Shown here: positions 26,709 to 34,242 of the stretch, in pieces
Layout: every line of letters begins with the position of its first letter
How positions within the stretch are numbered: position 1 is the first letter of the stretch
Origin: an uncultured Holophagaceae bacterium
GTDB taxonomy: Bacteria > Acidobacteriota > Holophagae > Holophagales > Holophagaceae
Assembly (NCBI GenBank): GCA_903884655.1
Contig: CAISFO010000045.1
Coordinates: 62,001-126,000 of the forward strand
Length of the DNA stretch: 64,000 nucleotides
Direction: 5' to 3'
Program-made: the position numbers and the translations under genes
Notes under the pieces: model-generated
Databases searched by the model: none
Seen by the model: the letters and a program-made list of their open reading frames with translations, nothing else
Told to the model about the DNA's origin: nothing

Positions 26709-27169
26709 ACTCTGACACTGCAAATCCTGACACTGTAAAACTACTTGAAAATTTGAATGTAGTTTGGAAGTTAAAAACTCCACCTCCCGGTGCTGGTTTG
26801 TTAGCAAAGGAAGGGCATGGTTATATTCGTTTCAAAGAATCCGGCCTTTCTTTTGAAAATGTTAATTACAAATGGGGTATCGATAAATTGATGCCATGGA
26901 ATGAAATCGAATCGGCAACTATTAAAATAGGACTCCTAACAGGGCACAGAGTATTAATTAAATCAAAAAATGATATAATTGATATTCTCTTTAATTATAC
27001 GCTCACCAATTCAGGAACATTTGATTCGTCTGAAAAGCTAGGTCCGGCTGTAACGAGAACATACACAGGCGCTTATTCTGTCGAAGAAGATTATAAATAT
27101 ACAATTAATACCTTTCTTGAGATCTTACGCAAGAAAAATTCAAATATTCTTGTTGATGGCGATCAGTGA
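26684..27169 (+). CDS. -1 frame continuation of the split AT-rich gene (PH-like C-terminal domain?)
   Basis: 161 codons following the slippery site: a linker with an imperfect duplication (NSDTANPDTV), then a beta-rich domain of about 110 residues (GAGLLAKEGHGYIRFKESGL, MPWNEIESATIKIG, GHRVLIKSKND) that looks like a PH/GRAM-type fold. The last 100 nt encode a helix (DYKYTINTFLEILRK). Read alone it would have to begin at TTG 26753 with no ribosome site, which argues that it is translated as a fusion with the upstream 80 codons, giving about 241 aa. Codon usage is A/T-rich like the first part. I do not know the function. Confidence 0.6.
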   Translation, partial: DTVDQNTVNSDTANPDTVKLLENLNVVWKLKTPPPGAGLLAKEGHGYIRFKESGLSFENVNYKWGIDKLMPWNEIESATIKIGLLTGHRVLIKSKNDIIDILFNYTLTNSGTFDSSEKLGPAVTRTYTGAYSVEEDYKYTINTFLEILRKKNSNILVDGDQ

Positions 27170-27218
27170 CCCGAACCTATTTTACAAATAAGGATAGGCC
27201 GCCCTTCTGGACTAACTC

Positions 27219-28721
27219 AGTCGGCGCTGAAAAACCCCGTACGGGCGATCAGGCTGCCGTGAGGGCCTGCTGACGGGTTGCTCCAGCTTCTATGAAGTCG
27301 ATGAGGGCCTGGATGGCCTTCCTTGGCTCGCCCATGAGAAGGCGCAAAAGGGCCCTGAGGTGGGCCAGGATCTTCCTCATGTTGTGCCCGGCCCCGCAGA
27401 GAATGACGTTTTGCGAATCTCCGACCACTCCCTTGAGGAAGTTCCGTCCGAGTAGTCCGTCTGATTTCATGTGGCCAAGTGCTGGTTCGATGGCGGCACG
27501 TCGCCGGAGGTCACGTTTGAGCATCTTGCTGAGCTTTCGGGTGCCGCTGATCAGGACTGCGCTTCGGCCAGGATCAACACCGTGGCCCTTGTATCCCTTG
27601 TCGACGAAGGTGGTGGCTGGCATCTGGCCAGTCAGCCGTTCCACCTGGTCAAGCTGGCCTTCGAGCGTGTGGCCGTCGTACGGGTTCTCGGGGCAGCTCA
27701 TGGCGCCCACGACGAAGCCCTCCTTGTGCGTTACCGCGAGACTGGCCTTCACGCCAAACTCATAGGGCTTGTGCGCCTTTCCCTTCGCTATGCACTCCAC
27801 CTCGGGTGCATGAAGGCTGTAGACCTTCCCCCTCGTCGTGCGCTTCTGCGTGAGGATCAATTCAGACAGGATCAGCGTGCCCTTGTGCTTCTGGAAGGCT
27901 GCTTCATCGATCTTCCGCTCCACGTCCCGCATGACTCGGCCTGCCATGGATTTCAAATTCCGAAGCACCTTCCTTGCACGCCTGAACTGCTTGGCCTTCG
28001 CGTAGCCTCCTTGCTTGCGGATGCCCCATTCCATGAGCTTCCGGTAACTCTGGCGAAGCTTGATGCCCTCGGCCCCCGCGATGCGCAGCATGGCCGCGTG
28101 GACCTTCCGATACAGGCGGGCATCGGTCGGGTGCTGAACCGCCTTGGGCTGCACGGTCGTGTCCACGATGACCTTCTCGAAGCTCTGCTCTGTGATCGCG
28201 CCCGTGGCCCTCCCCGCTTGAATTGTGGCTTGCAGCAGCTTCTCCACACCTTTCTCGCCGATCCGTTTCCGCCAGCGTGTCATCTGCGAGGGATTGATCG
28301 GGAAATGGTGCTGGAACATCACCTCGCCGCAGAAGTGCTGCCAGTAAGGGTTCTCGACCCACCCCTTCACCACGTCCTCATCCGATAGGGCGTAGGTGTG
28401 CTTGAGCAGGTGCAGCCCAGCCATCAACCGAATGGGAACCCCCGGGCGGCCGAGATCCGGCACATACAAGCGACCAAACTCCTGCGTCAGGTCATCCCAG
28501 GGGATCTTCGTCGCCAGCTGAACCAGCTCGTGGTTCGGGTCCAGCGCCAGGTCCAATTCCCACCCGATCACCGGCTGATCCTTCGTTGTTCGCCTCGGTT
28601 TTGGCTTCATGCGTACACCGGAAAAGCGGGGGTCACCCCTACCTTTCTGGTGTACCAGATATGCGAAAGGTTCCCTTAAATGGTTGCCATATCTAGATCT
28701 GTGACTTGTTCAGGGGCGACT
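27219..28721. mobile_element. IS element (IS5-type transposase), about 1.5 kb, apparently complete
   Basis: The ends show imperfect inverted repeats, AGTCGGCGCTGAAAAA on the left and AGTCGCCCCTGAACAA as reverse complement of the right end (13 of 16 positions). They are flanked by a 5-bp direct repeat AACTC (27214-27218 and 28722-28726). It encloses a single intact transposase gene on the minus strand. Because the left flank also begins GACT, a 10-bp direct repeat GACTAACTCA is seen at both junctions, which leaves the exact end uncertain by a few bases. Confidence 0.7.
27249..28610 (-). CDS. IS5-family-type DDE transposase
   Basis: 453 aa, full length. N-terminal helical DUF772-type domain (about 40-120: RPGVPIRLMAGLHLLKHTYA, DEDVVKGWVENPYWQHFCGE, MTRWRKRIGEKG), then the RNase H-like catalytic core. 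Catalytic Asp150 lies in VIVDTTVQPK, the second Asp in ATTFVDKGYKGHG, and the Glu in RRAAIEPALGHMKSDGLLGRN (the Y-(2)-R-(3)-E-(6)-K-type motif is partly kept). No frameshift or stop, so transposition-competent as far as can be seen. Family placement is from pattern memory; ISfinder comparison would name the element. Confidence 0.88.
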   Translation of the reverse strand: MKPKPRRTTKDQPVIGWELDLALDPNHELVQLATKIPWDDLTQEFGRLYVPDLGRPGVPIRLMAGLHLLKHTYALSDEDVVKGWVENPYWQHFCGEVMFQHHFPINPSQMTRWRKRIGEKGVEKLLQATIQAGRATGAITEQSFEKVIVDTTVQPKAVQHPTDARLYRKVHAAMLRIAGAEGIKLRQSYRKLMEWGIRKQGGYAKAKQFRRARKVLRNLKSMAGRVMRDVERKIDEAAFQKHKGTLILSELILTQKRTTRGKVYSLHAPEVECIAKGKAHKPYEFGVKASLAVTHKEGFVVGAMSCPENPYDGHTLEGQLDQVERLTGQMPATTFVDKGYKGHGVDPGRSAVLISGTRKLSKMLKRDLRRRAAIEPALGHMKSDGLLGRNFLKGVVGDSQNVILCGAGHNMRKILAHLRALLRLLMGEPRKAIQALIDFIEAGATRQQALTAA

Positions 28722-29020
28722 AACTCAACTGATGGCGATGCCGCCCAACCCGCTATGCAATGGATGCCCCTTTCCTTGGTCTTCCCACAGTAGAGCCGCT
28801 CACTTTCAGCTTGCTTGAGTTCACCAGGTACCAATGAGGTGTCTGGATATCCGCCAGTGTATCGAGACCGGGAGAGGGGTCGGCGCAGGGCGTCGAGGTT
28901 GGCTCATCGGCCAGATCATCCAGCCTCTGACTTTCTCCGGTCGTCCTTCGGAGGTCGCCGGGAGATGTCCACGGTTGGGGAGGAGTTTTTGACGCCATTT
29001 TGACGTCGGGATTGGACGCG
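28722..29020. other. Non-coding or degenerate stretch between IS and tRNA-Val
   Basis: Short open frames occur on both strands (for example 28753-28998 minus), but their Ser/Pro/Arg-rich products match nothing I know and have no good ribosome sites. Position beside a tRNA 3' end suggests leftover island DNA; I see no integrase motif and no duplicate of the tRNA 3' end. Confidence 0.4.
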
Positions 29021-29049
29021 AAAAAGCCAGGATCGGGAAATCCTGGCTC
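29021..29049 (-). terminator. Rho-independent terminator of tRNA-Val
   Basis: On the minus strand: AGCCAGGAT, 6-nt loop, ATCCTGGCT, directly followed by TTTTT. Lies 12 nt after the tRNA CCA end, in the right orientation. Confidence 0.85.
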
Positions 29050-29061
29050 TGCTTGGGTTGC

Positions 29062-29136
<75 letters not shown>

Positions 29137-29148
29137 ATGCGAACCCCT

Positions 29149-29176
29149 ATTCTAGCGGAAAGGGGGCGGCTGTCGA
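29149..29176 (-). promoter_or_regulatory. Sigma-70 type promoter of tRNA-Val
   Basis: Minus strand: TCGACA, 16-nt spacer, TAGAAT (5/6 matches to each consensus hexamer), 12 nt before the tRNA 5' end. Confidence 0.65.
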
Positions 29177-29254
29177 GTCTTCAGGGCGGGGTGGACCTCA
29201 ACCAAAGCTGAGGCCTGAATCCGGATGGCGGCGGTCCCTTCTGGGCCCGGACGC

Positions 29255-29371
29255 TCAGTGCAGGGCGGCTGGCCAGAAGAGCCAGGCGAACAGGGCGCCC
29301 GCCAGGATGAGCGCCCAGTCAAGCCACGGAAAATGCCGGGGGTCGGGACGGTGGAGCGTGTGGGCGGCCAT
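29255..29371 (-). CDS. Tiny membrane protein, 38 aa
   Basis: ATG 29371, preceded by AGGAGG at ideal spacing, reads 38 codons to TGA. The product starts MAAHTLHRPDPRHFPWLDW and continues with one hydrophobic helix (about residues 19-36, LILAGALFAWLFWPAAL), i.e. a cytoplasmic His/Arg/Pro-rich tail and a single transmembrane segment. Codons are G/C-ending as in the genome. Too short for ordinary gene callers. It lies downstream of glmS on the same strand with a 124-nt gap, and upstream of tRNA-Val. Size and design recall small regulatory subunits of membrane complexes, but I cannot name a partner. Confidence 0.65.
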   Translation of the reverse strand: MAAHTLHRPDPRHFPWLDWALILAGALFAWLFWPAALH

Positions 29372-29495
29372 GGCAGCCTCCTGTCGGAGAGCCCAGTTCT
29401 AAACTCAACATGAGGCGCACCGGGGGTTCTGCCGTGACTTTTCGGGAACTTCCTCGGATTCTCTGAGGGGTTATGGCTTGGTGGACCGCCGGGCC

Positions 29496-31328
29496 CTATT
29501 CCACAGTCACACTCTTGGCCAGATTTCTCGGCTGATCCACGTCACACCCCCTCAATACCGCGATGTGGTAGGCCAGCAGCTGCAGGGGCACGGCGTAGAC
29601 GATGGGGGCCAGCCAGGGGTGCACCGGCGGCAGCTCCAGCACATCCTCGGCGATGCCGGAGAGGCCCGTGTCGCCTTCGGTCACCAGGGCCAGGATGCGG
29701 CCATCCCGGGCCGCGGCTTCCTGGAGGTTGCTTAGGGTCTTGTCCCGGTGGGCATCCCGGGGCATGAGCGCCACCACCGGCAGGGTCTTGTCGATGAGCG
29801 CGATGGGACCGTGCTTCATCTCGCCGGCCGGATAACCCTCGGCGTGGATGTACGAGATCTCCTTCAGCTTCAGGGCGCCTTCCAGGGCGATGGGATAGCA
29901 GGGTCCCCGGCCCAGGTAGAGGAAGTCCGTGGCGTCCTGCCAGCGCTGGGCCCACTGGATGATCTTGGGCTCCAGAGAATTGAGGCGTTCGAGGTGGGCG
30001 GGCAGCTCCCGCAGGCCCTGCAGCAGCTCCGCCTTGAGCACCGGATCCACGGTGCCCTTGGCCTCGCCGAGCTTGAGGGCCAGCAGGGTCAGCACCGCCA
30101 GCTGAGTGGTGAAGGCCTTGGTGGAAGCCACGCCGATCTCGGGTCCCGCATGCGTGAGGATGGTGGCTTCGCACTGCCGGGTGGCCGTGGAGCCCATGAC
30201 GTTGCAGATGGCCAGGGTGCGGGCGCCCCGGGCGGCGGCCTCCTTCATGGCCGCCAGGGTGTCGGCAGTCTCGCCGCTCTGGGTGATGCCGATGATGAGG
30301 GTGCCGGGCTGGATCACGGGCTCCCGGTAGCGGTACTCGCTGGCGTAGTCGACCTCCACCGCCACGCGGCTCAGCTGCTCGATCAGGAACTTGCCCACCA
30401 GGCCCGAGTGCCAACTGGTGCCGCAGGCCACGATGTGGATGCGGGTCAGCTCCGCCAGATCCTGGTCTGTGAAGGGCAAGTCGAGGGGGATGTCTTCACC
30501 GTCCAAGGGCAGGCGGTTGAGCAGGGTATTGGAGAGGGCCTGGGGCTGCTCGAAGATCTCCTTCTGCATGAAGTGCTTGAAGCCGCCCTTCTCGGCCGCC
30601 ACGGGATCGTAGGGGATGGTGACCACCGGACGCTGCACTTCGCTGCCGTCCAGGCGGAAGATGCGCGCGCCCTTCCGGGTGAGTTCCACGAGATCGCCGT
30701 CTTCCAGGAATATCACCCGGCGAGTGTGGGGCAGGAGGGGCACCACGTCCGAGGCGAGGAAGGTCTCGCCTTCGCCCAGACCCAGGACCATGGGCGGCCC
30801 GCTGCGGGCGGCCAGGATGCGGTCCGGATCCGTGGCGTGCAGGCAGGCCAGGGCATAGATGCCGCGCATGCGGCCCACAGCCTCCCGGAAGGCCTCCAGG
30901 AAGGGAAGGCCCCGCTTGATGAGGTGGGACACCATGACGGGAAAGCATTCCGTGTCGGTTTCGGATTTGAAGGTTTCGCCAACGGCCTTCAGTTCGGCGC
31001 GCAGCTCGAGGAAATTTTCGAAGATGCCGTTGTGCACCGCCACCACCTGGCCATCCGCGCTGCAGTGCGGGTGGGCGTTCTCCTCAGTGGGCCGGCCGTG
31101 GGTGGCCCAGCGGGTGTGACCGATGCCCAGCGGCGTCGGGTCCGACTGGTCCACCCGGGCCGCCAGATTGGCCAGCTTGCCGGAAGCTCGAATGACCTTG
31201 AAGGTGCCTGATCCGTTGCCAAGCGCCACCCCGGCGCTGTCATAGCCCCGGTATTCGAGGCTGCGCAAGCCGTTCACCAGGATGCTGGCGGCACCCTGCT
31301 CTCCGATGTACCCGACGATTCCGCACAT
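29496..31328 (-). CDS. glmS: Glutamine--fructose-6-phosphate aminotransferase (isomerizing)
   Basis: First step of UDP-GlcNAc synthesis: glutamine plus fructose-6-phosphate to glucosamine-6-phosphate. 610 aa, canonical length. N-terminal nucleophile Cys2 in MCGIVGYIG, glutaminase motifs (GHTRWATHGRPTEENAHPH, about 71-89), two SIS domains (ACGTSWHSG near 301; SQSGETADT-type ITQSGETADTLAAM near 350), and the C-terminal NLAKSVTVE tail. No glmS ribozyme is evident upstream, as expected outside Firmicutes. Confidence 0.97.
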   Translation of the reverse strand: MCGIVGYIGEQGAASILVNGLRSLEYRGYDSAGVALGNGSGTFKVIRASGKLANLAARVDQSDPTPLGIGHTRWATHGRPTEENAHPHCSADGQVVAVHNGIFENFLELRAELKAVGETFKSETDTECFPVMVSHLIKRGLPFLEAFREAVGRMRGIYALACLHATDPDRILAARSGPPMVLGLGEGETFLASDVVPLLPHTRRVIFLEDGDLVELTRKGARIFRLDGSEVQRPVVTIPYDPVAAEKGGFKHFMQKEIFEQPQALSNTLLNRLPLDGEDIPLDLPFTDQDLAELTRIHIVACGTSWHSGLVGKFLIEQLSRVAVEVDYASEYRYREPVIQPGTLIIGITQSGETADTLAAMKEAAARGARTLAICNVMGSTATRQCEATILTHAGPEIGVASTKAFTTQLAVLTLLALKLGEAKGTVDPVLKAELLQGLRELPAHLERLNSLEPKIIQWAQRWQDATDFLYLGRGPCYPIALEGALKLKEISYIHAEGYPAGEMKHGPIALIDKTLPVVALMPRDAHRDKTLSNLQEAAARDGRILALVTEGDTGLSGIAEDVLELPPVHPWLAPIVYAVPLQLLAYHIAVLRGCDVDQPRNLAKSVTVE

Positions 31329-31399
31329 GGCCGACTCCCGATCTCAAACCACAACTTAGCGCGAAGCCCCCATGGATCCAATGTGGTGCCACCTACCTA

Positions 31400-31441
31400 G
31401 GCTGAGGCGATGGGAGCACCACAGGTTGTGGCGCCTCAGCC
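31400..31441 (-). terminator. Hairpin overlapping the end of the ferredoxin-like gene
   Basis: Perfect 10-bp inverted repeat GGCTGAGGCG / CGCCTCAGCC enclosing a smaller CCACA-TGTGG hairpin. The outer stem contains the stop codon of the gene ending at 31436. No T-run; may act as a 3' mRNA stabiliser or weak terminator towards glmS. Confidence 0.4.
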
Positions 31442-32617
31442 ACGGCCCAGCGTGAGGGCCCGCCGCAGCTGCTTCTTGATGCGGCTGGTGACGAAGGGGC
31501 GGAGGCGTTTCTTCTCCCTCAGGATCTGGAGGAAGAGGTCCCGCTTCTTGTTGGGGGGCAGGGTCCGGTTGGCGGCCGGGACCAGGCGCAGGGCCCCCTT
31601 CTCGCAGGCGGAGATGCAGGCCCCGCAGCCCAGGCAGACGGGTTCCTGCACGGCGGCGAAGCGGTCCTGGGGGGTGGCGAAGCTGTGCCCCTTGGCCAGC
31701 CCGATGGCCTTCACGTTGCACGCCGCGAAGCAGGCGCCGCAGTAGTCGCAGCGCTCGGGATCGATGACCGCCAAGAAGCCGGTCTTGGCGATGCCCTCGT
31801 GGTAGCCCATCTGGACCCCCGCCATGAGCTCGCAGCAGCAGCGGCAGCAGTTGCAGATGAAGGAAGGCTTCTCGCGGATGTTGTCGGTGACGTGGGTGAG
31901 CCGCAGGTCCCGGGCCCGGTCGATGATCTCCAGCAGCTCGGCTTCGGTCTTCAATTCCGCGAAGCCCCGGCGGGACAAGAACTTCGCCGCGCTGCCCAGG
32001 GAGATGCAGATGCCTTCCATGGGCGCGCCCTTGGCGCAGGTCTTCCCCTGGTGCTCCTTCTTGTGGCGGCAGTAGCAGATGCCCGCGGCGCCGATGCCCG
32101 CCTCGCGGATGATCTCCCGGGCCCGCTCGTAGGTGGCGATCTCCGATGTCACCGGGATGTGCTCCTCGTAGGCGAGGGTGCGGGTGAGCTGGGTCTTGCT
32201 GCCGAAGAACTCACTGGCCTGGCTTTCCTGCAGGTACTCGTGCATGAGGGTGGCCAGGCGCTCCACGGGCAGGTCGGCGCGGTGCTTCATGAAGGTGAAC
32301 TCGAAAAAGCCGATGAGGCCGGGCATGAGCAGGTAGTAGGTGGTGCCGGCGTAGGGCATGTCCATGACCAGGCCCTTCTCCGCCATGGTCTCCAGTACCG
32401 GGGACAGCTCCGCGGCCACCAGTCCGGTGGCCCGGACGAGCTCGACCAGCGTGGCCTCTTCCAGGGGGAACCGCGAGGCCACGAAAGCTTCCCGCTCGTC
32501 GAAGAGCAGGCCCAGGATCTCCCGCAGCTTGTTGCTGTCCACGAGCCCGATGGGGTACTTGTTCAGCCGGTCGATGAGCGGAACGAGGCTGTCCTTGGTG
32601 CCGAGGTGGTGTCCCAT
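31436..32617 (-). CDS. 4Fe-4S ferredoxin-type protein with extra cysteine clusters
   Basis: 393 aa, soluble. The first 100 residues look like a winged-helix or MarR-like segment (LREILGLLFDEREAF, ATLVELVRATGLVAAELSPVLETMAEKGLV). A middle part has CYCRHKKEHQGKTC (about 180-195) and the dense CNCCRCCC stretch (about 263-270). Two classical ferredoxin motifs follow, CDYCGACFAACNVKAIG and CLGCGACISACEKGAL (about 292-345). The C-terminus is basic. Proteins of this design occur in anaerobes and are thought to pass electrons, but the partner is not clear here since flanking genes (glmS, a porin) are unrelated. Catalytic role unassigned. Confidence 0.75.
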   Translation of the reverse strand: MGHHLGTKDSLVPLIDRLNKYPIGLVDSNKLREILGLLFDEREAFVASRFPLEEATLVELVRATGLVAAELSPVLETMAEKGLVMDMPYAGTTYYLLMPGLIGFFEFTFMKHRADLPVERLATLMHEYLQESQASEFFGSKTQLTRTLAYEEHIPVTSEIATYERAREIIREAGIGAAGICYCRHKKEHQGKTCAKGAPMEGICISLGSAAKFLSRRGFAELKTEAELLEIIDRARDLRLTHVTDNIREKPSFICNCCRCCCELMAGVQMGYHEGIAKTGFLAVIDPERCDYCGACFAACNVKAIGLAKGHSFATPQDRFAAVQEPVCLGCGACISACEKGALRLVPAANRTLPPNKKRDLFLQILREKKRLRPFVTSRIKKQLRRALTLGRG

Positions 32618-32795
32618 GCCGGGAGTCTAGGGCCCCGGGTCCATGACCGGGGACACGAACCTCGGGCACCTTTCAACCTCACTCCGGGTTGGGGGGTCTC
32701 TGGGTCTAGTCGAATGTCTTTTCATTGAATGTTTTTCTGTATCCAATCACTTCGGGAGCGGGCTTGTGCCACCCTGCGGTGGATCAGGAGCCGTC

Positions 32796-34241
32796 ATGCA
32801 CACCCGCAAACGTGGTCCCGGTTTCCAGCCCCTGCCCATGCTCGGTGGCCTCTTCCTTCTGTCCGGGGGCTGCCTGCAGGCGCAGTCCCTCAACCCCGGG
32901 GCCTTCTTCCAGCTGGCCGAGCAGTCCCGGACGGCGTTCACGGTGCAGGGGGATGGCGCCCGGGCCATGGGCACCGGCGGGGCCTTCATCGCCGTGGCCG
33001 ATGACGCCACTGCCGTGTCCTACAATCCCGCAGGCCTCGCCCAGCTGCTGAAGGCCGAAGGCTCCCTCGTGGTCCAGGGCTTCTCCCGGGACCTCTCATT
33101 CACGGGTGCCACGGGCGGGGCTTCCGGTCCGACGACCTCCTTCGAAGACACCCACAACCTGGACAGGCAGGTCCGGCCAACCTTTGCTTCGTTCACTGTT
33201 CCCTGGAAGCGCGACGGCTTGAACACGGTCGTGCTGCTCTCCTACCAGCGCCTCTTCGACTTCTCCTTTGACAGCACCATGCGGTACCTGGCCACGGCCT
33301 CCGGTGGATCCACCACCCAGGCCATTTCCCAGGGCATCCACCAGAAGGGCGGGATCGATCTCTATTCCCTGGCCATCGGGGCGGAGCTCTCCTCGAGGAT
33401 CCTCCTGGGGGCGTCGGTGAACTCCTGGCAGGGCCGCTGGACCTTCAGCTCCATCTCCAGCCGACAGACCTCTGGCATCAGTGAGGTCTTTGATTCGAAC
33501 CTGTCCCAGGGAAGCGCCATGCGCGGCCTGAACTTCAACGCCGGGCTCATCTGGAGGTCGGATTGGGTGAACCTGGGACTGGTGTACCGATCGCCCTTCA
33601 CCGCTACCTACACCTTCACCAACCAGTACGCCTACATCGACACCACCACCGGTCTTCCGAAGAACGAGGCTTCTCCCTCCACGCCCACCCAGGTGAACTG
33701 GCCGGGCACCCTTGGGTGGGGGGTCGGCCTCCACCTCAGTCCGCGGCTGCAGATCACCGCGGACTGGAGCGAGACCAAGTGGTCAAAGGCGACCTATGCG
33801 GGCGGCAGTGGTGGACGGGATGCCAGCAACTGGTTCGACTACCAGCAGGACACCGTGACTCCCGATGTGCGGGACCTCCATGCCGGGGTCGAATGGGTCA
33901 TCCTGGCGAACGAGCGGCTCACCCTGCCACTGCGGATGGGTGTGTTCAAGGAGCCGCAACCCATCGTGGATACCCAGACCCTGCAGCAGCGGGTCCTCAA
34001 GGGCTGGACCCTGGGGTTCGGCCTGAAGTTCAGGGACCTGGCCGTGGATGTCGCCTACCGGTCCGCCCGGGACCAGCGCGGCGCTTCCCGGTACAACACG
34101 GATGCCCCGGTGGGTGGCGTGGCCTCCACCGCCTTCGGCACGGAAACGCTGGAGGAGCGCCGGATCTGCACCTCCCTCATCTACCAGTTCGAGGCGGAAC
34201 GGATCCGCCGCGCCCTGGCCTGGCTCCTCATCGGAAGCTGA
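32796..34241 (+). CDS. FadL/OmpP1/TodX-family outer-membrane transporter
   Basis: 481 aa from ATG 32796 (AGGAG upstream; the frame is open 51 codons earlier without a site). Signal peptide ends about residue 28 (GGCLQAQS). The N-terminal hatch region has the family signature GARAMGTGGAFIAVADDATA-V-YNPAGLA (about 52-82). The rest is alternating beta-strand sequence typical of a 14-strand barrel. Such proteins pass hydrophobic compounds across the outer membrane. The last residue is not the usual Phe; the C-terminus is instead ALAWLLIGS, which is odd. The kinase gene begins 1 nt after its stop, so expression is coupled. Confidence 0.82.
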   Translation: MHTRKRGPGFQPLPMLGGLFLLSGGCLQAQSLNPGAFFQLAEQSRTAFTVQGDGARAMGTGGAFIAVADDATAVSYNPAGLAQLLKAEGSLVVQGFSRDLSFTGATGGASGPTTSFEDTHNLDRQVRPTFASFTVPWKRDGLNTVVLLSYQRLFDFSFDSTMRYLATASGGSTTQAISQGIHQKGGIDLYSLAIGAELSSRILLGASVNSWQGRWTFSSISSRQTSGISEVFDSNLSQGSAMRGLNFNAGLIWRSDWVNLGLVYRSPFTATYTFTNQYAYIDTTTGLPKNEASPSTPTQVNWPGTLGWGVGLHLSPRLQITADWSETKWSKATYAGGSGGRDASNWFDYQQDTVTPDVRDLHAGVEWVILANERLTLPLRMGVFKEPQPIVDTQTLQQRVLKGWTLGFGLKFRDLAVDVAYRSARDQRGASRYNTDAPVGGVASTAFGTETLEERRICTSLIYQFEAERIRRALAWLLIGS

Positions 34242-34242
34242 G

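Noticed and set aside
28753..28998. Small ORF beside tRNA-Val as an integrase end
   Set aside because: No tyrosine-recombinase motif (R...HxxR...Y) is present and there is no ribosome site, so an integrase cannot be claimed.
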